This document shows positions 16,391 through 26,287 of a DNA stretch of 64,000 nt, one piece after another; the stretch's first letter is position 1, and every line of letters starts with the position of its first letter. The stretch comes from Eshraghiella sp045129695. Lineage in GTDB: Bacteria; Bacillota; Clostridia; Lachnospirales; Lachnospiraceae. Where the stretch lies: contig JBGVJZ010000009.1 in the NCBI GenBank assembly GCA_045129695.1, positions 1-64,000 on the forward strand, read 5' to 3'. Under the pieces are notes generated by a model. That model ran no database searches. It was not told the DNA's origin and saw only the letters and a list, made by a program, of their open reading frames with translations. Made by a program: the position numbers and the translations under genes.

Positions 16391-19300
16391 ATGTATTTGA
16401 AAAAAATTGAAGTACAGGGCTTTAAATCCTTTGCCAATAAATTGGTATTTGAATTTGATAATGGTATTACAGGTATTGTCGGACCTAACGGAAGCGGAAA
16501 GAGTAATATCGCAGATGCGGTTCGATGGGTGCTTGGCGAACAGAGTGCCAAGCAGCTTCGTGGCTCGAAGATGGAGGATATTATTTTTGCCGGAACACAG
16601 ATGCGTAAACCGGTAAGCTTTGCTTCAGTTTCGTTAACAATAGACAATTCAGACCACCGTCTTGATATCGCTTATGATGAGGTAACCGTTTCCAGACGTG
16701 TATATCGTTCGGGTGAAAGTGAGTATGCCCTTAATGGTAATCCGTGTCGATTGAAGGATATCAACGAGCTTTTTTATGATACCGGTGTAGGTAAGGAAGG
16801 CTATTCAATTATCGGACAGGGACAGATTGATAAAATATTAAGCGGTAAGCCTGATGAACGTCGTGAGCTTTTTGATGAAGCTGCCGGAATTGTCAAATTC
16901 AAGAGAAGAAAAGCAGCTGCACAGAAGAGTCTGGACAATGAGAGCCAGAACCTTGTGCGTATCAGTGATATTTTAGCCGAGCTGGAGAAACAGGTCGGTC
17001 CTTTAGCACGTCAGTCTGAAAAGGCAAAAGAGTATTTAAAACTAAAAGAAGAGCTTAAGAAATTCGAAATTAATTTATTCCTTTTGGAAGCTGAGTCCTT
17101 AAAGCAATCCTTTGAAGAAGTTTCTGGTAAATTAGATATTGTTAATAATGAAATTTCAGATACACAGGCTGAATTTGAGCAAATCAAAACAGTATATGAT
17201 GAGAAGGATGCAGAGATTCAGACAATATCATCGGAGATAGAAGAACTCACTGCTAAGAATAATCAGGCTGAAATTGATAAGAATAAGTTAATTAATCAGA
17301 TTGAGATTCTTAAGGAGCAGATTAATTCTGCCAATTCCAATGATACACATATTTCGGAGCGAATTAAAGCATTAAATGACCAGTTAGAAGAACGCAATGA
17401 AGAGAAGCAGAATCTTATGAAGCAGAAATTTGATATCAGTAATCTGTCTGACGAGATTTTTGCACGACAGAATGCTGCTGACAGAGAGGTTGCACGATTA
17501 AATGCTTCCATAGATAATTTGATGTCAGAGGTTGATAATAGGAAAAACAAAATTTTTGATAATCTGAATCAGAAGAGCATTATTCAGGCAAATATCCAGC
17601 GTTATAACACGATGCTTGAGCAGATTAATATTCGTAAGGCAGAGCTTAACAGCCGTCTGATTAATTTCAAAACAGATGAAAATGAATTTGACAGTTTAAT
17701 TAAGGACCTAAAGCAGAAGCTTGGTTCGGTAACCAAGGAAACAGATGAATTATCGGGCACAATTAATTATAACGAGACACTTGTCAGCAATGAGAAGCAG
17801 CGTAAGCATGAAACGGGAATCAAACTTACACAGAGCAAGGAACAGCTTATGCGTAATACGTCACGTCTTGAGACGTTAAAAAATATTGCAGAGCGTTATG
17901 ACGGATATGGCAACAGTATCAGGAAGGTTATGGAGTGCAGGGAGCACAACAAAGGCGTCATCGGTGTTGTTGCGGATATTATAAAGACACGTAAGCAATA
18001 TGAGATAGCAATTGAAACAGCTCTCGGCGGAACAATTCAGAACATTGTTACCGATAATGAGGAGACAGCCAAGAAAATGATTGCTTACCTGAAGGATAAT
18101 CGTTTCGGTAGGGCAACTTTCCTTCCTCTGTCATCAATTTCAAGAAGAAATTCAGCCAGAGAGAGAATGAATGGTGAGTCCGGATTTATCGGATATGCAT
18201 CAGAATTAGTTGATGTGGATAATGAATACAGGGAGCTTTCAGAATATCTTCTCGGAAGATGTGTTGTTATGGATAATATTGACAATGCACTTAAGCTTAA
18301 CCGTAAATATTCATATTCTCTTAAAATAGTTACTCTTGAAGGCGAGTTACTAAATCCCGGTGGTTCCATGACGGGTGGTGCGTTCAGGAATAACAGTAAT
18401 CTCTTGGGAAGAAGACGTGAGATTGAGGATTTGGAAGCGGCAATAACAAAGCTTACATCTGAGATTAACGGATTTGAAAAAGCACTTAGCGATTTTGATA
18501 ATACAATCAGTAAGGCAAGAAACAAAATCGAATCCGCAAAAGCCGGATTACAGGAAAAACTTCTTGAAAAAAATACAATTGAGCTTCAATATAAACAGCA
18601 GCTTGACAAACAGAATGAGGTTAAATCAGTTTACGAAAATAATCGTCGCGAGTCTGCTGAAATAGAACAGCAGATAGTCGATATCAGAAATAATCTTAAG
18701 GTTCAGAAGGAACAGCTTAATGAACTTGAGACATTTAATAATAATGCAAATAAATGGATTGAACAGGCAAACAATGAGCTTGATGCAATGAAGTCAGAGC
18801 TTGCAGATAAAACCAGAACAGCAGAGGCTGTTCATATTGAATATTCAGGAATTTCACAAAAAGCGGCATTTGCTGAAGAGGGCGTAAAACGTGTTCTAAG
18901 AGAGATGAGCAGACTGCGTGAAAGTATTGAAGAACTCGAAGAAAGCAAGGTTGATTCTGTTAATGCTGTTGAGACCAAAAATAACGAGATACAGCAGATT
19001 AATGATACAATTGAGCTAGCTGTAAAGACAATTGCAGAATACAATAATTCTCTTACTGAGAAAAAATCAAAGAAGGAAGAACTGAGTCGGTCAATTAAAG
19101 CCTTCTTTGAAAGCAGAGAAAACTGTCAGAATAAGCTCGTTGAACTTGAAAAAGAGCAGTATCGTCTTTCCCAGACCAAAGAAAAGGTTGAGTCTGTCAG
19201 AGACCAGAAAATTGATTATATGTGGTCAGAATATGAGATAACTCTTAATCAGGCTGTGGAATTTAAGGATGATACTCTGGACAATGAAGCAGAGATGAAG

Positions 19301-19960
19301 AAAACCGTTAATAACATAAAAGGTGATATCCGAAAGCTTGGAGATGTTAATGTAAATTCTATTGAAGATTATAAAGAAGTATCGGAGCGATATGAGTTCT
19401 TAAAGGGACAGCATGAGGATTTGACTGCAGCCAAAGAGAAACTCATTAAAATTATTGAAGAGCTTGATACAGGAATGAGAACAAGATTTACAGAGAAGTT
19501 TGAGGAAATCAAAGTAGAGTTTGATAAGGTTTTCAAACAGCTGTTTGGCGGTGGTAAGGGAACCATTGAGCTGGATGAAGATGCTGATATTCTTGAAGCT
19601 AACATTTCGATTATTTCTCAGCCACCGGGCAAGAAACTGCAGAATATGATGCAGTTATCAGGTGGAGAAAAAGCACTTACAGCTATTTGTCTTTTGTTTG
19701 CAATTCAGAATCTTAAACCGTCGCCATTCTGTCTTTTGGATGAGATTGAGGCCGCACTTGATGATTCAAATGTTGACAGATATGCAAAATATTTACATAA
19801 TTTAACTAAAAACACACAGTTTATTGTTATAACACACAGAAGAGGTACAATGGCATGTGCGGACAGACTCTATGGTATTACCATGCAGGAGAAAGGTGTA
19901 TCAACATTAGTATCCGTTGATCTTATTGAAAGTCAGTTAGACGATAAACCAAAACAATAG
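16391..19960 (+). CDS. smc: Chromosome segregation protein SMC
   Basis: 1189 residues, full length. Walker A GPNGSGKS at 31-38; long coiled coil ~165-500; hinge ~515-640 (GVIGVVADII, GGAFRNNS); second coiled coil ~660-1010; C-terminal signature LSGGEKALTA and Walker B CLLDEIEAALDD. The homodimer works with ScpA/ScpB to organise and separate chromosomes. Ends 10 bp before ftsY. Confidence 0.97.
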   Translation: MYLKKIEVQGFKSFANKLVFEFDNGITGIVGPNGSGKSNIADAVRWVLGEQSAKQLRGSKMEDIIFAGTQMRKPVSFASVSLTIDNSDHRLDIAYDEVTVSRRVYRSGESEYALNGNPCRLKDINELFYDTGVGKEGYSIIGQGQIDKILSGKPDERRELFDEAAGIVKFKRRKAAAQKSLDNESQNLVRISDILAELEKQVGPLARQSEKAKEYLKLKEELKKFEINLFLLEAESLKQSFEEVSGKLDIVNNEISDTQAEFEQIKTVYDEKDAEIQTISSEIEELTAKNNQAEIDKNKLINQIEILKEQINSANSNDTHISERIKALNDQLEERNEEKQNLMKQKFDISNLSDEIFARQNAADREVARLNASIDNLMSEVDNRKNKIFDNLNQKSIIQANIQRYNTMLEQINIRKAELNSRLINFKTDENEFDSLIKDLKQKLGSVTKETDELSGTINYNETLVSNEKQRKHETGIKLTQSKEQLMRNTSRLETLKNIAERYDGYGNSIRKVMECREHNKGVIGVVADIIKTRKQYEIAIETALGGTIQNIVTDNEETAKKMIAYLKDNRFGRATFLPLSSISRRNSARERMNGESGFIGYASELVDVDNEYRELSEYLLGRCVVMDNIDNALKLNRKYSYSLKIVTLEGELLNPGGSMTGGAFRNNSNLLGRRREIEDLEAAITKLTSEINGFEKALSDFDNTISKARNKIESAKAGLQEKLLEKNTIELQYKQQLDKQNEVKSVYENNRRESAEIEQQIVDIRNNLKVQKEQLNELETFNNNANKWIEQANNELDAMKSELADKTRTAEAVHIEYSGISQKAAFAEEGVKRVLREMSRLRESIEELEESKVDSVNAVETKNNEIQQINDTIELAVKTIAEYNNSLTEKKSKKEELSRSIKAFFESRENCQNKLVELEKEQYRLSQTKEKVESVRDQKIDYMWSEYEITLNQAVEFKDDTLDNEAEMKKTVNNIKGDIRKLGDVNVNSIEDYKEVSERYEFLKGQHEDLTAAKEKLIKIIEELDTGMRTRFTEKFEEIKVEFDKVFKQLFGGGKGTIELDEDADILEANISIISQPPGKKLQNMMQLSGGEKALTAICLLFAIQNLKPSPFCLLDEIEAALDDSNVDRYAKYLHNLTKNTQFIVITHRRGTMACADRLYGITMQEKGVSTLVSVDLIESQLDDKPKQ

Positions 19961-19970
19961 AGAGGGATTT

Positions 19971-20900
19971 ATGGCAGGATTTTTTAAAAAACTGGTAGCC
20001 GGATTAACTAAGACAAGGGACAATGTCGTATCCGGACTAAACTCAATTTTTCATGGTTTCAAGAAAATTGATGATGATTTCTATGAAGAACTTGAAGAAA
20101 CACTTATCATGGGAGATTTAGGAGTTTCTACAACAGAAAAAATTATTGAGGATTTAAAAGCTAAGGTTAAAGAACTTAAAATTAAAGAACCAACCGAGTG
20201 TAAAGAGTTTTTGGTTAAATCCATCAAAGAACAGATGGATTTAGGTGAAAATGCATATGAGTTTGAGAATCAGAAATCGGTTATACTTGTTATCGGTGTT
20301 AATGGAGTCGGTAAAACGACTTCAATCGGTAAAATTGCAGCCGGTTTAAAGGCACAGGGAAAAAAGGTCATCCTTGCAGCGGCAGATACTTTCAGAGCTG
20401 CAGCTATCGAGCAGCTGACGGAATGGGCTAATCGTGCCGGTGTAGACATTATTGCACAGAGCGAGGGCTCTGACCCGGGAGCGGTTGTATATGATGCAGT
20501 TCAGGCTGCCAAAGCCAGAAACGCTGATGTCTTAATCTGTGACACAGCGGGAAGACTCCATAACAAGAAAAATCTTATGGATGAGCTTAAGAAGATTAAC
20601 AGAATTATTGAAAGAGAATTTCCGGGGGCATACAGAGAGAATCTTATTGTTCTAGATGGAACAACCGGACAGAATGCATTGTCACAGTTAAGAGAATTCA
20701 AAGAGGTATCTGATATCTCAGGTATTATTCTTACCAAAATGGACGGAACAGCCAAGGGTGGTATAGCAGTTGCAATTCAGGCAGAATTCGGTGTTCCGGT
20801 TAAATATATAGGAGTTGGCGAGAAAATAGAAGATTTACAAAAATTTAATTCTGATGATTTTGTTAATGCATTATTTGACGTTAAGGATTATAATGAATAG
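19971..20900 (+). CDS. ftsY: Signal recognition particle receptor FtsY
   Basis: 309 residues. It lacks the long acidic A domain of enterobacterial FtsY, as is normal in Firmicutes. N domain ~1-95, GTPase G domain ~100-305 with GVNGVGKTT (109-117), DTFRAAA, DTAGR and TKMDGTAKGG. It docks the SRP (ffh, 24613) at the membrane. In many relatives ylxM-ffh follow directly; here three other genes come between. Confidence 0.96.
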   Translation: MAGFFKKLVAGLTKTRDNVVSGLNSIFHGFKKIDDDFYEELEETLIMGDLGVSTTEKIIEDLKAKVKELKIKEPTECKEFLVKSIKEQMDLGENAYEFENQKSVILVIGVNGVGKTTSIGKIAAGLKAQGKKVILAAADTFRAAAIEQLTEWANRAGVDIIAQSEGSDPGAVVYDAVQAAKARNADVLICDTAGRLHNKKNLMDELKKINRIIEREFPGAYRENLIVLDGTTGQNALSQLREFKEVSDISGIILTKMDGTAKGGIAVAIQAEFGVPVKYIGVGEKIEDLQKFNSDDFVNALFDVKDYNE

Positions 20901-20937
20901 AAATTAACATTTTATGTAATTTAAGGAGATAAAAGCT

Positions 20938-22158
20938 ATGTCAGAAAATTTAACACTGGAGAAATTTGAAGAGGCTTCTGAACGTGTCAAAGAGGTTACA
21001 TTGGAGACAAGACTTGTATACAGCGAGTATTTCAGTAATCAGTCAGGCAACAAGGTTTATTTTAAACCGGAGAATATGCAATATACAGGAGCTTATAAGG
21101 TAAGAGGTGCGTATTATAAGATAAGCACCCTTACACCTGAAGAGAGAAGTAAGGGATTAATTACAGCATCAGCAGGCAATCATGCTCAGGGAGTTGCTTA
21201 TGCGGCTAAAATTTATGGAGTAAAGGCAACAATTGTGATGCCTACATCCACTCCAATCATCAAAATCAATCGTACAAAGAGCTATGGTGCAGATGTAGTT
21301 CTGTATGGAAATGTTTATGATGAAGCATGTGAATATGCAATGAAGTTAGCCGAGGATGAGGGATATACGTTTATTCATCCTTTTGATGATTTGGACGTAG
21401 CAACAGGTCAGGGAAGTATTGCAATGGAGATTATCAAAGAACTCCCTACAGTTGATTATATCCTCGTTCCGATTGGTGGTGGCGGACTTGCAACAGGTGT
21501 ATCAACACTTGCTAAAATGCTCAATCCAAATATCAAGGTAATAGGTGTTGAACCTGCCGGTGCCAACTGTATGCAGGTATCAATTAAAAATGGTGAAGTA
21601 ACAACACTTCCGGGAGTAAGTACCATTGCAGACGGTACGGCAGTTAAGACTCCGGGAAGCAGGATTTTCCCATATATATGCAAGAATCTTGATGAAATTA
21701 TTACAGTTGAGGATGACGAACTGATTGTTGCATTCCTGGATATGGTTGAGAACCATAAGATGGTTGTGGAAAACTCAGGTCTTCTTACCGTTGCAGCGTT
21801 GAAACATCTGAAGATTCAGGGTAAGAAAATCGTATCCATCTTAAGTGGCGGAAACATGGATGTTATAACAATGTCATCCGTTGTTCAGCATGGTCTTATA
21901 CAGAGAGGAAGAGTATTTTCCATGTCAGTTCTTCTTCCTGATAAGCCTGGTGAGCTTCTTAAGGTTGCAGGAATTATTGCTGAAGCAAAGGGAAATGTAA
22001 TTAAGCTTGAGCATAATCAGTTTGTAAGTATTAACAGAAATGCAGCTGTGGAACTAAGAATTACACTTGAATCATTCGGAATGGACCACAAGAATGAAAT
22101 TCTTGATGCTATGAGAAATGCGGGATATGAACCTAAGCTTGTTCAGACAAGCTTCTAA
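20938..22158 (+). CDS. ilvA: Threonine dehydratase (threonine ammonia-lyase) with ACT domain
   Basis: 406 residues. A PLP fold-type II enzyme with YKVRGAYYK (the PLP lysine is in this motif), SAGNHAQGVA and the phosphate loop GGGGLATG. A C-terminal ACT domain (~330-406, VLLPDKPGELLKVAGII) gives allosteric control. It converts threonine to 2-oxobutyrate and ammonia. One ACT-like module and ~400 residues fit the TdcB/IlvA catabolic type rather than the two-domain E. coli IlvA. AAGGAG lies before the ATG. Its position between ftsY and a potassium system is unusual and says little about its role. Confidence 0.92.
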   Translation: MSENLTLEKFEEASERVKEVTLETRLVYSEYFSNQSGNKVYFKPENMQYTGAYKVRGAYYKISTLTPEERSKGLITASAGNHAQGVAYAAKIYGVKATIVMPTSTPIIKINRTKSYGADVVLYGNVYDEACEYAMKLAEDEGYTFIHPFDDLDVATGQGSIAMEIIKELPTVDYILVPIGGGGLATGVSTLAKMLNPNIKVIGVEPAGANCMQVSIKNGEVTTLPGVSTIADGTAVKTPGSRIFPYICKNLDEIITVEDDELIVAFLDMVENHKMVVENSGLLTVAALKHLKIQGKKIVSILSGGNMDVITMSSVVQHGLIQRGRVFSMSVLLPDKPGELLKVAGIIAEAKGNVIKLEHNQFVSINRNAAVELRITLESFGMDHKNEILDAMRNAGYEPKLVQTSF

Positions 22159-22186
22159 AATATATTTTTAAAAGATTGAGGAAATA

Positions 22187-23530
22187 ATGGGAAATAAAAG
22201 AATTAAACGCTTTTCACAGACGAGGTTTATTGTCTTAGGGTTTATAATTATAATACTTATTGGTGCATTGTTGCTTATGACACCATTAGCTTCCAAAGAT
22301 AATTCTATGACTAGCTTTATGGATTGCATTTTTACAGCTGTCAGTACAACTTGTGTGACAGGTCTGGCGGCTGTTGATACATATAGTCATTGGTCATTTT
22401 TTGGACAAGTAATAATTCTGTGTCTGATACAGATTGGTGGATTGGGATTTATAACAATTGGCGTATTTTTTTCTGTTTTACTGCGCAGAAGAATAGGCCT
22501 TAAAACAAGAGGCATGATGCAGGAAAGCGTTAATACTCTTCAAATTGGTGGAGTAGTGAAACTTACCAAAAAGATTATTAAAGGGACCTTTATTATTGAG
22601 GGAATAGCAGCATTAATATTAGGAATAAGATTTTCTTTTGATTTTGGATTTGTAAAAGGAATGTGGTATGGTATATTTCATTCCATATCGGCCTTTTGCA
22701 ATGCAGGTTTTGATTTGATGGGTATATATGAACCATACACATCACTTGTTCCGTATGTATATGATCCGATTGTTAATATTGTCATTATGCTACTTATAAC
22801 AATTGGAGGAATTGGTTTTATTGTCTGGGACGATATTTCTGTGAATAAATTTAAATTTAAAAAATACAGTCTTCATACTAAAGTGGTATTACTTACATCT
22901 GCAATACTGACTTTTGGAGGAGCAATATTGTTCTTTGTTACAGAGTATAATAATACTATGAAGGATATGAATTTGTATCAACGTATAATCACTTCTCTAT
23001 TCAGTTCTGTAACTGCTAGAACTGCGGGATTTAATACAATTGATACGGCAACATTAAGTGATTCATCCAAGATTTTGACTATGGCTCTGATGTTTATTGG
23101 TGGTTCACCGGGTTCAACAGCAGGAGGTATTAAGACAACAACACTTTTTGTTTTATTGGTAAGTGTATGGGGCAATATGACTAATAATGGAAACGTTTCT
23201 GTTTTTAAAAGACGTTTTGAGAATGAAGCATTGCATAAATCGGGAATAGTTGCTGTTTTAAATATGGTGCTTGCTGTTGTAGCAGCATTCGTAATTCTGG
23301 CAATTACAAATCTTCCGATATCTGACGTTTTGTTTGAAGTGTTCTCTGCAATCGGTACGGTTGGAATGACGACAGGTATAACAAGAGGTCTTAATATTGG
23401 TTCAAGAGTTATTATAATTATTCTGATGTTTTGCGGAAGAGTTGGAAGTCTTTCATTTGCATTATCTTTCCTTAAGAAGAAAAAGAAGGCTCCACTGTAT
23501 GATCCGCAGGAAAAAATATCAATCGGTTAG
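22187..23530 (+). CDS. ktrB: Potassium uptake protein, TrkH/KtrB family
   Basis: 447 residues, membrane-embedded, with four pore loops in order: TCVTGL, CNAGFD, RTAGFN and GTVGMT. This arrangement defines the K+-translocating subunit of Ktr/Trk systems. The second gene of the pair (23540) encodes the cytosolic ring subunit. Length fits KtrB rather than the longer TrkH. The basic N-terminus MGNKRIKRFS is cytoplasmic. Confidence 0.92.
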   Translation: MGNKRIKRFSQTRFIVLGFIIIILIGALLLMTPLASKDNSMTSFMDCIFTAVSTTCVTGLAAVDTYSHWSFFGQVIILCLIQIGGLGFITIGVFFSVLLRRRIGLKTRGMMQESVNTLQIGGVVKLTKKIIKGTFIIEGIAALILGIRFSFDFGFVKGMWYGIFHSISAFCNAGFDLMGIYEPYTSLVPYVYDPIVNIVIMLLITIGGIGFIVWDDISVNKFKFKKYSLHTKVVLLTSAILTFGGAILFFVTEYNNTMKDMNLYQRIITSLFSSVTARTAGFNTIDTATLSDSSKILTMALMFIGGSPGSTAGGIKTTTLFVLLVSVWGNMTNNGNVSVFKRRFENEALHKSGIVAVLNMVLAVVAAFVILAITNLPISDVLFEVFSAIGTVGMTTGITRGLNIGSRVIIIILMFCGRVGSLSFALSFLKKKKKAPLYDPQEKISIG

Positions 23531-23539
23531 GAGAATAAT

Positions 23540-24184
23540 ATGAAATCTTTTTTATTAATTGGGCTTGGAAAATTTGGACATCATCTATGCGTAGATTTGT
23601 TAGAGGCTGGCTGTGAGGTAATGATTGTAGATACAGTAGAAGATAGAATTGAAGATTTATTACCGATTGTAACAAGTGCCAAAATAGGGGACTGTAGTAA
23701 TCCGGAGGTTATTGCAAGTCTGGGTATTAAAAATTTTGATGCATGCTTTGTATGTATTGCTGAGGATTTTCAAAATTCTCTTGAAATAACAAGTCTTTTG
23801 AAGGAAATGGGAGCCAGAAAAGTTATTAGCAGAGCTGACAGAGATGTTCAGGCTAAATTTCTTCTTCGTAACGGAGCAGATGAAGTTGTATATCCGGACA
23901 AAGATATTGCTGAGAAAATTGCCAAAAAATATTCTAAAGATAACATTTTTGATTATATTGAAATTGATGATGATTATGGAATATATGAAATAGCACCTTT
24001 TGCAGATATTTTAGGAAAAACGGTTATTGAATCCAATTTCAGAAGAAAATACAATGCTAATATAATCGGATACAAGAAAAATGATAGAATTATACTGATG
24101 ATTGAACCTTCTTATGTTTTCAAAGAGGAAGAACATCTTCTTGTTATGGCAAATAGTAAACATATTGAAAAATTATTAGATTAA
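23540..24184 (+). CDS. ktrA: Potassium uptake regulatory subunit, TrkA/KtrA family
   Basis: 214 residues. N-terminal RCK/Rossmann domain with GLGKFGHHL (GxGxxG) and D at the end of the second strand for nucleotide binding; C-terminal RCK_C domain ~135-214 (ILGKTVIESNFRRKYNANIIG). It gates KtrB in response to ATP/ADP or c-di-AMP. Nine bases separate it from ktrB. Confidence 0.93.
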   Translation: MKSFLLIGLGKFGHHLCVDLLEAGCEVMIVDTVEDRIEDLLPIVTSAKIGDCSNPEVIASLGIKNFDACFVCIAEDFQNSLEITSLLKEMGARKVISRADRDVQAKFLLRNGADEVVYPDKDIAEKIAKKYSKDNIFDYIEIDDDYGIYEIAPFADILGKTVIESNFRRKYNANIIGYKKNDRIILMIEPSYVFKEEEHLLVMANSKHIEKLLD

Positions 24185-24192
24185 AATTTTGA

Positions 24193-24228
24193 ACTGTCAA
24201 GAAAAAATACTTGACAGTCATTTTCTTT
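24193..24228 (+). terminator. Terminator after ktrA
   Basis: A 9-bp perfect stem ACTGTCAAG (24193-24201)/CTTGACAGT (24210-24218) with an A-rich loop, followed by a T-rich tail. The right arm contains the -35 box of the next promoter. Confidence 0.75.
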
Positions 24229-24239
24229 TGCTGTATATT
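24211..24239 (+). promoter_or_regulatory. Promoter of ylxM-ffh
   Basis: TTGACA (24211-24216), 17-bp spacer, TATATT (24234-24239). The -35 box lies inside the right arm of the ktrA terminator. Confidence 0.8.
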
Positions 24240-24256
24240 AACAAAGGTGTTTGATT

Positions 24257-24601
24257 ATGGAAAAAATTTTTGAGCAGGCAATGCTTTATGATTTCTATGG
24301 TGAATTACTTAATGAACATCAGAAATCAATTTATGAAGAGTACGTTCTGGACAATCTTTCCTTAAGCGAGATTGCAGAGGAGAGAGGCATAAGCCGACAG
24401 GGTGTGCATGATTTGATAAAGCGTGCCGATAAGACTTTAAATGAATATGAGAGTAAGCTCCAGCTTATCCGTAAGTTTATGAATATTAAGGATAAGGTAA
24501 ATCGTATTAATGAAATCTCAGTTGAGATGACAGAGGGCGGTGATAAGGAGAGAGCATCAAGAATTATTTCCATTACCAACGAGATTTTAGACGAATTATA
24601 A
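24257..24601 (+). CDS. ylxM: SRP-associated helix-turn-helix protein YlxM
   Basis: 114 residues. A sigma-70 region-4-like helix-turn-helix is clear at ~20-62 (NEHQKSIYEEYVLDNLSLSEIAEERGISRQGVHDLIKRA). The family is always encoded before ffh and has been linked to SRP function in streptococci. ATG 24257 is served by AAGGTG; an in-frame TTG two codons upstream is less likely. It is 11 bp from ffh. Confidence 0.92.
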   Translation: MEKIFEQAMLYDFYGELLNEHQKSIYEEYVLDNLSLSEIAEERGISRQGVHDLIKRADKTLNEYESKLQLIRKFMNIKDKVNRINEISVEMTEGGDKERASRIISITNEILDEL

Positions 24602-24612
24602 GAGGTTTGTTG

Positions 24613-25962
24613 ATGGCTTTTGATAGTTTATCAGATAAATTGCAAAATGTTTTTAAGAAACTCCGTGGCAAGGGTCGTCTTACTGAAGCTGATGTAAAGG
24701 CAGCGATGAAGGAAGTTAAGATGGCATTGCTGGAGGCTGATGTTAACTTTAAAGTAGTTAAACAGTTCATTAACACAGTTACCGAAAGGGCTGTTGGTCA
24801 GGATGTAATGACCAGTCTTACTCCGGGACAGATGGTTGTTAAGATTGTTAACGAAGAGATGGTTGCATTAATGGGTAGCGAGACTACTGAGATTTATGTT
24901 AAACCATCAGGGTTAACAGTTATTATGATGGCTGGTCTTCAGGGTGCAGGTAAGACAACCACAACCGCTAAGATTGCAGGTAAGTTAAAATCCAAGGGCA
25001 AGAGACCTTTATTGGTAGCCTGTGATATTTACAGACCGGCAGCTATACAGCAGCTGCAGATTAATGGTGAGAAGCAGGGTATTCCTGTATTTGAAATGGG
25101 TACAGAACATAAGCCTGTTGAGATTGCTAAGGCTGCGATTGAGCATGCCAAAGCTAATAATAACAATGTAGTTATTTTAGATACAGCCGGACGTCTTCAT
25201 GTAGATGAAGATATGATGAAGGAACTGCAGACAGTTAAAGAGAATATCGAAGTTAATCAGACGATTCTCGTTGTCGATGCAATGACGGGTCAGGATGCCG
25301 TTAATGTCGCTTCCACATTCAATGACTTAATCGGTATTGACGGTGTCATACTTACCAAGCTTGATGGTGATACCCGAGGCGGTGCAGCACTTTCCATCAA
25401 GGCGGTTACCGGCAAGCCTATTTTATATGTAGGTATGGGAGAGAAGCTTTCTGATTTGGAACAGTTCTATCCTGACAGAATGGCTTCAAGGATTCTCGGA
25501 ATGGGAGATGTGCTTACTCTTATTGAGAAGGCGCAGGAGGATTTCGACGAAGAGAAAGCCATTGAAATGGAACGAAAGCTCAAGAAAAAGAAAGAGTTTG
25601 ATTTCAATGATTATTTGGATTCATTTAAACAGGTTAAGAAGATGGGCGGACTTGGCAGCCTCTTAAATCTTATGCCGGGAATGAACAGTCAGATGAAGGG
25701 TGCAATGGACCAGGTGGATGAGAAGCAGATTGACAGAATTCAGGCAATCATACTTTCCATGACACCGAAGGAACGCTCTAATCCGTCAATTCTCAATCCT
25801 TCACGCAAGCACAGAATTGCAAAGGGTGCAGGTGTTGATATTGCTGAGGTTAACAGACTTGTTAAACAGCAGGAACAGATGAAGAAGATGATGAAGCAGT
25901 ATGGCGGAATGTTTGGCGGCAAACGTGGTAAAAAAGGAATGTTTAACAAATTTCCTTTTTAA
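24613..25962 (+). CDS. ffh: Signal recognition particle protein Ffh
   Basis: 449 residues. N and G domains ~1-295 with GLQGAGKTT, DIYRPAA, DTAGR, TKLDGDTRGG; Met-rich M domain ~325-440 (MNSQMKG, MKKMMKQYGGMFGG) that binds SRP RNA and signal peptides. Partner of FtsY. AAGAGG precedes ATG 24613. An SRP RNA gene is not seen in this window. Confidence 0.97.
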   Translation: MAFDSLSDKLQNVFKKLRGKGRLTEADVKAAMKEVKMALLEADVNFKVVKQFINTVTERAVGQDVMTSLTPGQMVVKIVNEEMVALMGSETTEIYVKPSGLTVIMMAGLQGAGKTTTTAKIAGKLKSKGKRPLLVACDIYRPAAIQQLQINGEKQGIPVFEMGTEHKPVEIAKAAIEHAKANNNNVVILDTAGRLHVDEDMMKELQTVKENIEVNQTILVVDAMTGQDAVNVASTFNDLIGIDGVILTKLDGDTRGGAALSIKAVTGKPILYVGMGEKLSDLEQFYPDRMASRILGMGDVLTLIEKAQEDFDEEKAIEMERKLKKKKEFDFNDYLDSFKQVKKMGGLGSLLNLMPGMNSQMKGAMDQVDEKQIDRIQAIILSMTPKERSNPSILNPSRKHRIAKGAGVDIAEVNRLVKQQEQMKKMMKQYGGMFGGKRGKKGMFNKFPF

Positions 25963-26006
25963 ATAAATTTTATACAGCCCAGAGGGCGAACAAGGAGGAT
26001 AATAAA

Positions 26007-26252
26007 ATGGCAGTAAAAATCAGATTAAGAAGAATGGGACAGAAAAAGGCTCCTTTTTATAGAATCATTGTTGCTGACTCAAGATCTCCAAGAGATGGAA
26101 GATTTATCGAGGAAATCGGAACATATGATCCTAACACTGATCCTAGTACCTTCAATGTAAATGAAGAGCTTGCTAAGAAATGGCTTGCAAATGGTGCTCA
26201 GCCAACAGAAGTAGTTGGAAAGATCTTCAAGCTTGCCGGAATTGAGAAATAA
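26007..26252 (+). CDS. rpsP: 30S ribosomal protein S16
   Basis: 81 residues with the S16 start MAVKIRLRRMGQKKAPFYRIIVADSR and the conserved GTYDP. It has a strong AAGGAGG site. Part of the conserved ylxM-ffh-rpsP-khpA order. Confidence 0.97.
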   Translation: MAVKIRLRRMGQKKAPFYRIIVADSRSPRDGRFIEEIGTYDPNTDPSTFNVNEELAKKWLANGAQPTEVVGKIFKLAGIEK

Positions 26253-26287
26253 TTTTGCAATACTTGAATAATCAGGAGGTAATTCAG

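Noticed and set aside
18085..18525. Minus-strand reading frame of 146 codons inside smc
   Set aside because: Opposite a well-conserved gene; no ribosome binding site or family match.
24240..26000. SRP RNA gene near ffh
   Set aside because: No GGAA-tetraloop hairpin of the SRP type is seen in the short intergenic gaps.
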